Below are positions 10,981-23,739 of a stretch of 64,000 bases of DNA, in pieces. The position numbers and the translations under genes are program-made. The notes beneath the pieces were generated by a model. That model had not been told where the DNA came from and ran no database searches. It worked only from the letters and a program-made list of their open reading frames with translations. The stretch comes from Euglena gracilis (Eukaryota > Euglenida > Euglenophyceae > Euglenales), in the NCBI GenBank assembly GCA_039621445.1, contig CP154957.1, forward strand, positions 40,388,011 through 40,452,010. The letters are read 5' to 3'. Positions within the stretch are counted from its first letter, which is position 1, and every line of letters begins with the position of its first letter.

Positions 10981-11812
10981 CTGAACAATAAAAAGTGCGA
11001 CGAGAGCAAATGAAAAAAACAATCACTTATCTATCCATCCATCCATCCATCCATCCATCCATTCATGTATCTGTCTGTCTGTCAGTCGATCAGTCAGTCG
11101 GTAACTATCGACATATCAGCAACACAATACAAAATGAAGATAACAAGTCTGAATGTTTGTTGGAAGCTTGCACACTGGGCTAGTTTTGGACCCTGGGTCC
11201 GGGAGAGGGTGGGTGGGGACCATACCATTGCTTGCCGACCCCCTGGGGGAAGGGGGTCCCTTTCCACTTTCAAAATGCCAATCAATCACTTTCAAAAACC
11301 AGTCATGCACTTCCTACCCAGCCCCAGGGGGTCAATCACTTTGGCCACTCCAGCCAAAATGGCCTGAAATCAATGGATTTTGGCCGAATTTGACCCCCCC
11401 CCCTCTCGGGGAGTGGCGGTCTGGTTTTTGCCCCCTTGGGTGTGGGGTTGGCCAGGACTGGCCAAAAGCACCGAAGAATGGATTGGTGGGGACGCCCCTC
11501 TAGGTCTTTTCATAAACACGTTCTTTTGCGATTTTGAAATCGGCTTTTGCAGTGGAAATGCAGAGCTGTGGGAGGACCAGAACCCCCGCAGGTCACCAAC
11601 CTTAACAAATACTTTGGTCCAGAAATACTTAACTCACCCTCTCTGACCAAACCTTCAAAAACGTTTCACATATTTTCTTTCAATGTATTCAATTCAACAA
11701 CCAAAAAAAGTGATAGAAAAAAAGCAAATACTGGAAAACTACAAAAAAACACACATGGAAATGTGTGCTTTGTAGTTTGCAGTAAGCGTGCAGAATGCAA
11801 CTGAGACTTTAC
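10981..11812 (-). other. Intron of the RRM gene
   Basis: Bounded by donor GTAAAG (11807-11812) and acceptor TTGTTCAG (10981-10988) on the minus strand. It contains an ATCC microsatellite (about 11033-11070) running into CTGT/CAGT repeats, and G-run-rich sequence at 11220-11520. No gene was seen. Confidence 0.55.
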
Positions 11813-11958
11813 CTCTGTCTCTTTTCGTGCTTGAGTGGCACGCTTCCATTTTGCTCCACATTGCACACAAACAAAATGCTGTAGCCCATTCTTCTGCCGA
11901 AGCCTCTTCCAATCAGACCACTCTTTGTGAGGGCAAGGTGGATCTTCGTCCATGGCTC
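11813..11958 (-). CDS. Zinc-motif exon (C-x-H ... C-x2-C) of the RRM gene
   Basis: The acceptor is CTTGGTCGCTCACAG and the donor is GTAAAG, giving a 146-bp minus-strand exon. Its first two bases complete a codon left open by the RRM exon, and it ends in phase 0. The protein reads AMDEDPPCPHKEWSDWKRLR, then QKNGLQHFVCVQCGAKWKRA. CPH and CVQC, 19 residues apart, with intervening and following Trp and basic residues, look like a small zinc-binding module. From memory, similar CxH...CxxC modules accompany RRMs in some protist RNA-binding proteins; that is a recollection, not a search result. Function is inferred as RNA binding. Confidence 0.75.
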
Positions 11959-14900
11959 CTGTGAGCGACCAAGGTAGGGAATCAGTTGGCTGTGTTTGCC
12001 AAGGTGGTGGTGACGGGCGATGGTTCAGGGGGGGGGGGGTGTTGGGCTGGTTGTAGCAGGGCCACTGGGTGGGGGAATGGGATATGGGGTTGTTGGATCG
12101 GTTGCAGGGGGGGCACCACAATGCTTAGCCTTAAGGCAATTTTCGGCTGAGAACCTGAGGGTGTGGATGCTGTCTCGTTTACTGCACCATTCCACTGTGA
12201 ACCAATCCTCCCCGAAATAATGCCCTGGGTTTCGTGAATTGCCCAGCACCTTGTATTTTGTGTCCTTGTCCACGATACAGGACGCTGCCAGGGCTGTGCG
12301 GGAAGGTTTGGTGGGCGGTGCATTGCACCTGACCCTAACCCTACCCCCCTCCAACTGGGAGGTGGGGGTGGGTTGACCCCCCACCATCCCCATGGCACTG
12401 CCAAAAAAATCCTTCAGCTCCAAAGAAAAATTTCGACCTAAGAACCCCTGGAAATACAAGAAGGGACGAGGGGTGTCAGACCCCAAAATGCCCCCAATGA
12501 AATGGCCTTAAGCCCATATCTCGTTTTCCCGGACCAGAAGTTTTCCCCCCTGCAATCCCAGATGCTGGACGCGCTTTTCATATGAAAGGATTTCTATTCA
12601 CAAAAGACAGGGTGCTAACCCCCCCCAAAATAAGGCCCCAAGTTTTGTGAGTGGTCTATTCATGAAATGCAAGACGTTCCTTTGAAGGGGTGGTCCAAAT
12701 AAGGTCCTGTATTTGGTGAAAAATTTAATTCATATCATAAAATACAGGGCATTAAAACGTGAACAAGACCTTTTAGCAAAAACCCCACCGCCCAAACCCA
12801 TGGTATGAAGCATGCCAACGAAATACAGGGCAGGCGTCGGGTTCAGGTCGCAAGGGGAAAAAACAGGCTGTAAACTGGTTTTATTACAAATCAAGGGCAC
12901 CGTGTACGGGTTATGCCAACAATTTTATATAGATTTGCCGTGGACACCCCGCAGACCCCTCCACCTGGACCCCATCACTACACGCCCTCTCCCCCCCCCC
13001 CAGCCAGCCCTTGCAAACTCTCCAAAAAAAATGAGTCCATACCCATTTGTAGCAGGGGCAATATTTCCAAAACAGGTTGGGGCGTCATGGAACCTTTGCC
13101 ATGCTCGGTTCGCGTGGGTAATCCTAGAAGGAACAGCTTGACTAACAGAACCTCCCCTTTTAGTTGCCTTCACTGAACCACCAGGATGGGGGTGAAGGGG
13201 GTGGTCGACCCCCCCCCCAGACCTCCAGGGCCAGCCGCAGGGATGGATGGGAAGCCTTGAGGGGGGGGGGGTGGGTCGGACCCCCCCCTCCCGACACGGA
13301 GGGGGGGGGGTGGGTCGGACCCCCCCCTCCTACCTCGAAACTGAGGGGGGGCCGAAATTTTTTCGATTTCATGGACGGGCAAAGGGCCGGAAATTGGGTC
13401 AAAATCGGTCAAAAACCCCTGATTTTTCCTTGAAAATCGATCCAAAAATGCTCATTTTTTGAATTTTTTTGAACATGTTTTTGGGGGAAAACACCAACAC
13501 ATCAAAAAATGGGCAATATGGCCAAAAGTTAGCAAAAGGGGTGTTTTTTTGCTCATTTTCCGGCGCGCAGCGCCGGAAGAAAATTTTCTGCTATTTTTGG
13601 CACCTGTCAAGGAGGGGGGGGTGGGGGGGTCCGGACCCCCCCTCCCAACATCTAGGGGGGGGGGTGGTCCGGACCCCCCCCCTACCACCTTACCCCCCAG
13701 GGGGGGGGGGGGGTCGGGACCCCCCCCTACCACCTACCTCAATACCGAAGGGCTTCCCATCCATCCCTGGCCAGCCGTGCCGGGCTAGGCCGGGCCGGGT
13801 TGCCTTGCACCATCAGCACTGCACAAACGTGGTTCCTATCAGCACCTTTTCTCCAGCCAGCACCTTTTCCAGCCGGCCAGCTGCCCCCGGGGGGGGGGGT
13901 CTTACAGCCGAGAGACACAATTGTTGGACCCGGCCGGACATTTTCATTGGCCCCTGCCGGGCAGGAAATGGGAGAATGGAGGACATCTCTATGGGGCCCC
14001 TGGGGACATGAATAGTGGACCCTCTGACCCATGAAATTTAGCCCCTGACAGACAATTTTGCAGGGAAACCTGTCTAAACAATCTGAACCAAAGAACTTAA
14101 AATTTCTACAGAAGATGCTAAGATTCAAATGAAATTGGTGGGAATGTCTTCAAGAGTCTGCACATTGATCGTACAAGATGACTTCCCATCATCAAAATTT
14201 CACAAATGTGGGAGGCGAAGGAATCATCCAACGACTGATCCAAAGCTGTTCCTCAGTGTCTCGCATTGGAATGTCATACATTCACACAGATGACCACACT
14301 TTACATTAAGCTTCCAAAATCTTTCTCTGGCAGCAACTCTAGGGCAACCTCTTCTCAAAGTCTTCCTAAAGCAACATTTTGTGTTCACTTTGGGCTGGAA
14401 AAAAAACAGCTTTACGATCACTGCGCATCATGCAAAGCCAGAGGCAACAGCAATATGACGGGACGCACTGCTTTTCAAAAACATTTTCAAAAAATTCTAT
14501 TAAAAAAAAAAGAAAAGGTTTGGTGTTTTTTATGATTTTTTAACAAAAACAAAAAAAAACGCCAACTGTGGAAACAGGGAGTGTGAAACAGGGAAGTCCA
14601 GGACATCCTCCATCCTATGTACCAAACCAAACTTGTCCACCTAAAATTCATGAAAAATGCTTGTTCCGGAAGAAATTGTTGCTTTTCAAAAAACCTCACC
14701 AACCTGTCACAGATGATTTCCCAACGGAAAAAAAATGCTGCGTGGTTCATCACCAGGTGATCTGGGACACAAAATGGATAATATTGTCTGGTTAATCACA
14801 GATCGTTCTGGTTGACGAACGTGCAACATCGTTCACTCAAAAAGCCTGTTTCAGGCCCTTCTGCTTTGTGAAACCCGACAAAAGAAAATACCTGTTTTTC

Positions 14901-17900
14901 GGGGTTGTTATTCTGAAAGATGTGGCCCAATTGGTATTTCCCCCTCCCCCTCATCAAACAAAAAAAGGGGGTGCAGCCCGCCAAGGGGCGGTGTGAATAC
15001 AACTGATCTACCCTTAAAATGTTTGCATCTGCACCTCACAACCCAATAGCAAACGAGGAGAGAGTTTGTAGAGGTCTGGTCTGCTCCTTGCAGTCTTTTC
15101 CATCCACCCAGAAAAACGTCGCCAGTCTGACACAGAAATGTCCATGGGGGCTCAACAAAAATGTCTATGGGGGTCTAAATTTCTCGTCCATTAGGGGTCA
15201 ATAATTGTGTTCAGGGGGGTTCTCCGGAAGGTGTCCGTGAGGGACAACAAAACTTGTCTAGGAGGGATCTTCATTTTATCCAAAATTCCCTACTCGGGTG
15301 TCCGCTGGCTGTAAGTTATTCCCTGCCGCCGATTGTCCCATACCTGGCTCCACTGCAAGGTGGGCATGGGACCGTTCAGGAGGGGGGGGGGACGCTATGG
15401 GGGGGGGTCTGCCTAAATTTGCAAGGGGGTTGCCTAAATTTGGGGGTTGCTTAATTTTGGCAGGTTGGGATCAGGGTTAGGGTTAGGGATTGGTTTTGGC
15501 AGGATAGGTAAGGATAAAGGGGGTAGGGTTCCGGGTTTGTGCCATGTCTCCATGTTGATGAGGCATCCCCAAACACACATGCTTTTTTTATGTACCCCTG
15601 ATGCTATGTTGACATCAGCTTATGGGTCGCAAAGCCGCCAACCAATAATAAAAAAAACAGGAAGCTTTTTTGGGATTTTTTTTATTAAAAAAACCATCCT
15701 GTATTTGAGGAAAATTTTTGTATGGGGATTTTGTTTGAGCACAAAGCATCCCCCCTCCCCCAGGGGTGGTTGGCTTGCCAAATTAGAAAGACCCTAGGCC
15801 TTGTTTTAAGGACATATGGATAAATAGATTACTCTCCCCCATATTGCCCCCCAGGAATCGTTTTGATTAAGGCGAAACACGCCAAAATGTGCAGCACTTG
15901 ATGCAAAATGGCCTAAATGTGGCCATAACTCAGGCTAGCCATGGAGATGCAAGGAAATTAACATTGTTGGATAGGGCGTTCCAGGGGCTTTGTTTCGGGT
16001 CGCCAGACATTATCTTTGGTTTAGCTTCGCTTTGGCTATGAAGGGTCGGGGGAAAAAATATAGTGGTTGGACATTCCAAGGGTTTCAGTTTTGGTCTCCG
16101 GACATTTCCTTTGGTTATTTCAGGTGCCAAACAATTTCCATTGATTTGGCCACCATTTTGGAGGTATTATCAATTTTCAAAATTCTCGATTTCGAAATTC
16201 TTGATTTCGAGATTCTTAATTTTTTTACCCAAAATGGCCCAAAAACGCCCAAGTCAAAGCAGGCCAAAACAGTACGAAAGGGGCGCAGGCAGCTGGCCCT
16301 GGCGACTTGTATGGGGTGATAGAGGGCAAACTGCATGGAAATGTGGAGAAAGGTAAATTACGTGGATATTTCAGAAATTGGCCATCTTGTCACAAACAGC
16401 TTTCACAAATTTATTTAAACTTCCTAAAAATGTTCGAGATTTGGCAAATTTGGCACCGTTGGAGCCAGAAGAATTGTGACACCTGCTCTTGGGCGTTGAC
16501 CACATAATTTGGGCGTTTGGAGTCAGGTGCTGTCACTTTCAAAAAAGCCTGTTTGCACAAATGCGCACCGATGAAAGGAAAATTTTTATATGCGAGATGA
16601 GAAGCAGCATATTTTTCAAAAATCAATGATTTCATCCCCGATTTCGCCAAAAATAAATTGAAAAATAATTTTTTTTGGAAGTTCTGTCGCAAATGAAACA
16701 ATTTCAAAAAATTTGGAGTACCGGGCCAAAAATGTTGCAAAAAAGCCGCAATTTAGATGAAAAGTTTTTTTTGTGACTGAGAGCAGACGCCAGGGCTATA
16801 TGGGGGTCATGGACAGTCCCCAGGGTTTTATTTTAGGTCCCCAATGGTTTCCTTTCATTGGCCACCATTTTGAAAATATCCCCCCCCCAAATATAAAGCC
16901 CCCCTGGCTTTGCATTTGGACGGGAGTTCAAGACCCTCAGGGGGGGGCATTATATTTGGGGGGGAAACAAACTTTTTGGGGTGACCTATGACCTTTGGCG
17001 GCCTTCAATTGTGGTCAAATACAAACTTTATCCTAATTTTTGTTGTGCATCCAAAAAAAACGTGCAATCCAAAACAGAGCATTTCAAAATGATGTTTCCA
17101 CCCAAAAATTTCTATTTTTTGAAGTGCACCATCATCTGGCTCCACATCGGGGGGGGGCTTCATATTTGGGGCTATTTTGAAATCTTCGATTTCGTGACTC
17201 TGAAACGCCCCCAAAAAAATGGCCAAGGCGGTTGTAGTTGGGCCCAGGCACGCATGCAGCTGGCCCTGGCAGCCTGTACCAGGTGATAGGTGATAAAGAG
17301 TCCCCAGGGCTTTATTTCAGGTCCCAATGACTTCCTTTGATTGGCCACCATTTTGGGTTTTTTGAAGAAAAAAAATAACCCCAAAATGGGCCCCAAAAAC
17401 ATTTCGGGGGGGGTACATTATGGGTGGGTCACTGAGGACTTATCTCTTTTAAATAAAAATTGTGGGCACAACCCGAATACAGGCTGCAACAGGGTTACAG
17501 CTAATGCACACAGTTTTTGGAACGTTTTGACAAAACTTTTGAAGTATTTTGACAGGATTTTGGGAACTTTTTCAAAAACTCTTGCAAATTTTTGACTGTA
17601 TCCTTGCAAAAATTTGACGTCATTGATTCTCTCGCACTGGTTCGCGTGTCAGTCGCATCCGCCGCCACTTGTGTTGTTGCTGCAATTTGAGGTCAGCATC
17701 TCCTGGCTATTTTGATTTTTTTCCATCAAATCCTGCAAACTCATTTTCATTCACACATGCCGTTCTGGGCACCTGTGAACGGATCACAGGTTCACAATGC
17801 GGCACCCATGATCCATTTCACACCCAAAGCGGATTTTTTTCAAAATGGCCCCAAAATATATCCCAAAAATGCGATGGTTGGCGGGAAATCCGCTAAAAGG

Positions 17901-18266
17901 ATGCCTGATCATAGCAGGCACCCCCCCTAGGAGGGGTCTGTTTTGGACCCCGGTGCCTGGCACCAAAAATTAGGAATATGCGGCATTTTGTCCAAAAAGT
18001 CCTTTTCAAAAAATTTCCCTGGGACCCTCGATGACGTTTTTTGTTTTTCTTTTAAAAAACATATTTTTTTGTTTTAAGAAAACAAACCGTCAACCTTGCA
18101 CCCACCCCCAGAACCTGACCCCCCCGGGGGAGGGGGGGGGTCGAAAATGCCCAACCCCGCTTGCCTGCCCATGGCACCTGGGGGGAGGGCACTTCCTTCA
18201 AGTCAGAGCCTGGGAGGGGAGCACGGATGCACAAAGCTTCTGGCATGAATGGTGAAAAGGACATAC
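11959..18266 (-). other. 6.3-kb intron of the RRM gene
   Basis: Runs from donor GTATGT (18261-18266) to the acceptor at 11959. At 11980-12320 a Pro/Gln-rich minus frame (QPIQQPHIPFPHPVALLQPA) resembles the tail exons and could be an alternative exon or 5' extension of the next exon. At 13190-13745 there are inverted GGTGGGTCGGACCCCCCC-type blocks, and at 13556-13580 a GGCGC hairpin. At 15468-15490 there are about two TTAGGG units. The rest (14.0-15.3, 15.8-17.9 kb) is A/T-rich interspersed sequence with no supported gene. Confidence 0.5.
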
Positions 18267-18398
18267 GCTTGGGCTGTGAGAATGAAATCAATATCTCATG
18301 ACCCCGCAGCTTGGAACCATTCAGCTGTTGTGCAGCTGCTGAAGCTTGAACATCAGTGAAATCAACCCATCCATAGCCCAAGAACGATGAATCCTCAT
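18267..18398 (-). CDS. RNA recognition motif (RRM) exon, C-terminal half
   Basis: The minus-strand acceptor CTACTTTGTTTCAG and the donor GTATGT (a consensus match) bound a 132-bp exon, phase 1 at both ends. It encodes FLGYGWVDFTDVQASAAAQQ, then LNGSKLRGHEILISFSQPK. GYGWVDF fits the RNP1 motif (aromatic residues on beta-3) and the Ala-rich helix plus LNG...LRG...I-ISFS fits alpha-2/beta-4 of an RRM. The RNP2 half must lie on an upstream exon to the right, which I did not find. It joins in phase to the zinc-motif exon 6.3 kb away. Predicted role: RNA-binding protein, probably in RNA processing or translational control. Confidence 0.85.
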
Positions 18399-19315
18399 CT
18401 GAAACAAAGTAGCAAGCACTGCACCCAAAGTTCTTTAAACAACCTGTTTTTCAACATATTTTTTCTGAAAAAAGTCGGCAAAGAAAACACGGTTTGACAC
18501 GTTTTTTGTTTGTGTTTTTGGGGGTTTAAACATGTATTTTCGGCAATAAAACAAAAAAAACAAGAGCCGAATGGTTATGCAAAGCGAGCAACCAAAAATC
18601 GTTCTTTTCTGGAGAAAAAAAAACAAAACAGGTGGGCAGGGGTGACACCTGTGCCCCTCCCCTAAAGGGGTTCATAGGTTTGCTGAAAGGGCAGGGCTAG
18701 AGTTCAGGCTTTTAGGTCCAATTGGGCTTTTAGGCCCAATTGGGCTTTTAGGCCCAATTGGGCTTTTCGTTACCTTTTTCCCAAAAGGAAGGCCTGACTT
18801 CTGGCTTAAATTTGCCCAAAAAATCAGGCATACTTGGGCATCTTGCACCTAGTCTGAAATGTTTGCCCAAAGTTGGCAAAATATTTGCCCCAACCTGTCA
18901 ATTCTTTCTGCCCAGCGCCCTCAAAAAATTGCCCAATGGTCTCAAAAATTTTTGCTCTGCACCCCAAAAATATTTGCACTTGTTCCAAAAAAAAATTGCA
19001 CTCCGTCATTTTATTTTTCATCAACGAATAAAGCCACACACCGGACAATGGAAAAAGATCCACGCCAATTGAAGTTTGAAAGGGCAACTGTGCAAAAGAA
19101 AAAATTTTGAACGGAGGCAACTATTTTTGAGATAAGATGGAAATATTTTTGAGATAAAATGCAAACGGCATGTGCCCCCAAGTTTTTGCATATTCACCCC
19201 CGATTGGGGGGTGATGGAGCCATTTAAGTGGGTTTTGACTGGTTTTGGGGTGAGTTGGACAAAAGTTTTTTTTCAGGGGGGGGTCTTAAATTTCCAGAAG
19301 AGGGGGGGGGTAGTG
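18399..19315. other. A/T-rich non-coding DNA with an 18-bp tandem repeat
   Basis: Mostly T/A-run-rich sequence, presumably intron or flank upstream of the RRM exon. At about 18712-18768 GGGCTTTTAGGCCCAATT is repeated about three to four times, and each unit includes the self-complementary word GGCCCAATTGGGC across the junction. No coding segment is supported. Confidence 0.6.
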
Positions 19316-19319
19316 CGGA

Positions 19320-21260
19320 TAATTGCGTTTCCTACCGACCAGGTCGGGCTGACCCACGTCAGGCCCGACCAGGTCGGCCCGACCATGGTCGGCCCGACCC
19401 GCAATTTGGTCATCTGCGATTTTCCGACCGGGGCCCAAACATTTTGATATAAAATGCAAAAAAAATTGACTGGAAATACAAAAATATACGGTGTGAAGTG
19501 CGAAAAATTCGGTCGTTAGATGAAACTCTAACCCAACTGCTTCAATAACCCAATGAATTCCTTGGGGGGGGGGGGGGCCCAAACGTCACCTTTCCAGGAG
19601 GCATATGAGTCGCAAGGTCAGGGAATTTCTCAAGGATCCCTGGGGGGAACCAGCCGGCCGTTCAAACAAGTGTTTGGGCTGCTGGGTTCACGACAGAACC
19701 GGCGTTACCCCTAAATTCACCAAGAGGGCCCCGGGCGGATAATTGGCTATGACGATCCTGGAGGTCGTACCGACCTAGGTCGGCCGACCATGGTCGGGCC
19801 GACCTGTGTCGGGCCGACCACTGGAGGTGGGGCGAATAGCCAATGAACCGCACCCCTTTTTCAAAATTTTCAAAGGAATTTTGACTATAGGTCGGTATAG
19901 GTCGGGCCGACCATGGTCGGCCCGACCTGTTTGTTACCGACCATTATGGTCGGCCCGACCATTTGGAGGTCGGGCCGACCATATGGTCGGTAGAAACGAC
20001 CTCCATGGTTTTCCATTTCAGAAGCATAAAAACCCTTGGCCAAACCCTGTGGAACATACAGATGCACACAAAAAGGAGTTTGTTGGGGGGTGTGTTTCGG
20101 CCATCCTTGCCTTGCACACACAAGGGGATTTTGTTATCTTAGGCGGGGGGGGTCCGGGGGGGGGGGAGCGGGCGCCCCTCCGGGAGGAGGCCGTAGGCCG
20201 ACTAAGTTAGCACGAAGGGAGTCTGTTGGGGGGCGCGTTTTGGCCATCCTTGCCTTGCACACACAGGGGGATTTTATTATCTTAGGCGGGGGGGGGGGGG
20301 GTCCGGGGGGCGGCCGCCCCCCCCACCCCCCCCGGGAGGAGGCCGTAGGCCGACTAAGTTAGCACAAAGGGAGTTTGTTGGGGGGTGTGTTTCGGCCATC
20401 CTTGCCTTGCACACACAAGGGGATTTTGTCTTGCACACACAAGGGGGTCCGGGGGGCGCGTTTTCATTTTTTTTCTCCATTTTGACATTTTTGACAGTTT
20501 CAAGGTGATTCCAATGTGTTTCCATCCTTTTTGAGTTAAATTTGCCGAATCAAATTTTGAGGGGGGGGCTTAAATTTCCAAAAAAGGGGAGGTAATGCGG
20601 TTGATTGGAGGTCGGGCCGACCTGGTCGGCCCGACCTCCAATGGTCGGCCCGACCTAGGTCGGTCCGACCATGGTCGGTACGACCTCCGGATCGTCATAG
20701 CCAATTATCCGCACGGAGCCTACGGTTAGGGTTAATGCACACACAAAGATTTTGTTAGGGTGCGCGACTAAGTTAGCACAAAGGGAGTTTGTTAGGGGGC
20801 GCGTTTTGGCCATCCTTGCCTTGCACACACAAAAGGATTTTGTTAGGATGCGCGTTTTGGCCACCCTTGCCTTGCACACACAAGGGGATATTGTTATTTT
20901 GGGCGGGGGGGGTCTGGGGGGGACGGCAGCCCCCCCCCCCCCGGAGGAGGCCGTAGGCCGACTAAGTTCATTAGGGACTCTTTCTTTAGCATCGGACGTT
21001 TTTTTTTGCCAGTTTCAAGCTCATTCCAATGTTTTTCCGTGCATTTTGAGTCAAATTTTACTGAATGCTGATTCAAGTTTCCGGGGGGGGGGGGCTTAAA
21101 TTCAAAAGGGGGGGTAATGCGGATGATTGGAGGTCGGGCCGACCTGGTCGGCCTGACCTCCAATGGTCGATAGGCCATAGCCAATGGTCGGCCCGACCTA
21201 GGTTGGTCCGACCATGGTCGGTACGACCTCCGGGATCATCATAGCCAATCATCCGCACGG
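19320..21260. repeat. Palindromic block: GGTCGGGCCGACC / ACCATGGTCGG words
   Basis: Clusters at 19335-19410, 19765-19835, 19890-20010, 20608-20690 and 21133-21235 consist of GGCCGACCATGGTCGGCC-like words, self-complementary or in inverted pairs. They can fold into many alternative hairpins. Between clusters lies a separate tandem repeat (listed next). The words are absent from the other palindromic blocks except for the related GGCCGACCCTAGGGTCGGCC block. Confidence 0.85.
20055..20965. repeat. About 155-160-bp tandem repeat (TAAGTTAGCACAAAGGGAGT type)
   Basis: A unit running GACTAAGTTAGCAC, GTTTGTTGGGGGG, GTTTCGGCCATCCTTGCCTT, GCACACACAAGGGGATTTTG, G run, GGAGGAGGCCGTAGGCCG recurs at about 20055, 20205, 20357 and 20767, with truncated copies between (20408-20445, 20842-20890). 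The array is interrupted by the palindromic words. No protein-coding role is seen. Confidence 0.8.
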
Positions 21261-21269
21261 AGCCGATTT

Positions 21270-22270
21270 CGGGGGCAAATCCCTATTGTTGCCCAACTGT
21301 TCGAGGGCCCCAAAATATCAAAATCCCTGGTGTTACCCACCCGTTTTGGGGGGGGGGGGCAAATCCCTTGTGTAACCCAACTGATCGAGGGCCCCAAAAT
21401 AACAAAATACCTTGTGTTACCCACCCGTTTTGGGGGGCAAATCCCTTTTGTTGCCCAACTGTTCGAGGGCCCCAAAATAACAAAATCCCTTGTGTTACCC
21501 ACCCGTTTGGGGGGCAAATCCCTTTTGTTGCCCAACTGTTCGAGGGCCCCAAAATAACAAAAATCCCTTGTGTTACCCACCCGTTTGGGGGGCAAATCCC
21601 TTGTGTAACCCAACGGATTTCGGGGGCAAATCCCTTTTGTTGCCCAACTGTTCGAGGGCCCCTAAATAACAAAATCCCTTGTGTTACCCACCCGTTTTGG
21701 GGGGCAAATCCCTTGTGTAAACCAACGGATTTCGGGGGCAAATCCCTTTTGTTGCCCAACTGTTCGAGGGTCCCAAAATAACAAAATCCCTTGTGTTACC
21801 CACGCGTTTTGGGGGGCAAATCCCTTGTGTAACCCAACCATACAATTGCTTACCGACCCCGAGGGGGGGGGTCACTCCACTTTTTTAAAAACCAGTCAGT
21901 CATTCATTTTCAAAAAACCAGCCAGTCACTACCCCCCCACGGGGGGGGGGGGGTCGGCCACTCAGAAAAACGGCCACTTTCCAGTCACTTTAAGCCATTT
22001 TAGGCCCAAAAAATTTTCCGGCGCCTTCGGCGCCGGGGTAACTCAAGCCACTTTTTGCCCACTCCTGGCCGACCCCCCCAGGGGGGGGGGGGTGGGTTCC
22101 GGGCCAAAAACCAGTCAGTCACTCTGAAAAAACCAGTCACCCACCCCCGCCCCCCCCGGGGGGGGGGGGGGGCCGGTCAGTGCTTAAGCAATTGCCTGAA
22201 CCCAACTGATTTGGGGGGCAAATCCGTTTTGTTGCCCAACTGTTCGAGGGCCCCTAAATAACAAAATCCC
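21270..22270 (-). repeat. Composite satellite array, reverse orientation
   Basis: Copies of two modules, GGGGCAAATCCCTTTTGTTG...GTTCGAGGGCCCCAAAAT and AACAAAATCCCTTGTGTTAC...CCGTTTTGGG, alternate through 21270-21840, with a remnant at 22195-22275. They are the reverse complement of the array at 24525-25120 and 26105-27680. G/C-run-rich insertions (21850-22190) include a GGCGCCTTCGGCGCC hairpin at 22020. Predicted frames are periodic artefacts. Confidence 0.9.
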
Positions 22271-22275
22271 TTGTG

Positions 22276-23735
22276 GGGACAAGGCAGTACAGTTGGTCAA
22301 ACCTTGGGACCCCCCCCTCCCCCCCCTGTACAGTTCCACCCCCCCCCTCCCGGGACCCCCCCCTCCCCCCCCACTTCCAACCCCCCGAGACAGATGAATT
22401 TTTTTTAAAAAAACGGCTTGTTTTTTTGAAACAAAAAAACATGTTTTTTAAGGGGGTGGTGCGGGTCGCGGGGGGGTCATGGGGGGTCACCGGGGGGGGG
22501 GGGGAGTCACGGGGGAAGTATGACACTTTGCAGGTAGCCGGGAGGCAACATCCATGACGTGGCATCGTGATAAAATTGGTCATTTTTTGAAAAGGGAATT
22601 TTGTTAGGATTTTCTTGACCAACACGTTTTTGGGATGAAGTTTGGGCCATTTTTGACAAAATTCCGTTTTGGGTGGGGAAATGCACCAGTTTTTGGCACT
22701 TCTTTCAGGGGAAAAGATTTTTGGCCATTTTTGGGTGTGAAGGTGCATTGGGCGGACAAAGATACATGAAAGTTCAATGTTATTTTTTAAAAAAAAACGC
22801 TTTCAAAAAGAATGGCGAAGTATCAATTCTCGGGTCACGGGGGGGTCACGGGGGTGTAACTGGGGGGGGGGGGGGGCACGGGTAGTACCCCCTAGAAAAA
22901 TGTGGGTTTTTTAAAAAAAACAAAAAAACCTCATGGGGGTTTGGGGGAATTTTTTTTGAAACTCTTTTTTACAAAAAAAGTCTTTTTTCATCTCTGCAGC
23001 TTCGTAGTCCGTTAAAGGTGCTTGAAAAACTAAAAATACGTCACTTTTGATGACCAAAAAAATGACCTTAAAACCTTTTCCTCAAAAAATGGTCATTTCG
23101 CAAGGAAAAAAGGTCAAATTTTGCTTTTTTTAAAAAGAAAACATGTTTTTGTGTGTTTTTTTTGGAAAAAAAACATATTTTTTGTTCTTTGTTGAAAAAC
23201 AAAAAAACGTCAACCCTGGCTGAATTCCGCATGGTGTGCCAAGGGGGAGTGATTGAAGCTGCTTCCTGCCTTTTTGCTAAGTGTTTACCACCCCCCCTTT
23301 ATTGTCCCCCCCCCCTTTATTGTCCCTGGGCCCCGGCCGACGGGGGTTTTTTTTGGCCCGGCCAATGAAATTCCTTTGGTACCCCTTTATTGTCCCCCCC
23401 CCTTTATTGTCCGGTCGGGCCTCCCGGGGGCAGGTCGGCGGGACAATAAAGGGGGGGGGGGTAAAATGAAAATACTGGCCACCACTCTTTTTACAAGACA
23501 CAAATATTTTGCAAAATGCATCTGAATTTCGCAAAATCCATCATTGCCAACCTCAATTGGACAAAAAATGTCGCAACTGTCTCGGGGGTAGACAGTACAG
23601 TTGTGATTTTCTGGGGACCCCCCCTCCCCCCCCCCCTGTACAGCTTCACACCAAAATTTTATTTGTGGTTCACGTATGGACATCAAAATTTTTTTGTGGT
23701 TCACCTGTGGACACCAAAGGGGGGTAGATCTGGCC
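22276..23735. other. Homopolymer-rich DNA with CCTTTATTGTCC inverted words
   Basis: Dominated by A/T and G/C runs. At 23286-23460 the word CCCTTTATTGTCC occurs about four times and its complement GGACAATAAAGGG once at the end, allowing alternative hairpins. GACAGTACAGTTG-type words occur at about 22285 and 23588. No gene was seen. Confidence 0.7.
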
Positions 23736-23739
23736 TGGG

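Noticed and set aside
14266-14535. Possible small gene (Cys/His-containing 89-aa frame)
   Set aside because: Lies in the RRM gene intron, no splice or motif support, and an equally long frame exists on the other strand.
15468-15490. Telomeric TTAGGG array
   Set aside because: Only about two to three units, and similar short CCCTAA/TTAGGG words at 12330 and 20725 are isolated. No telomere or subtelomere is implied.
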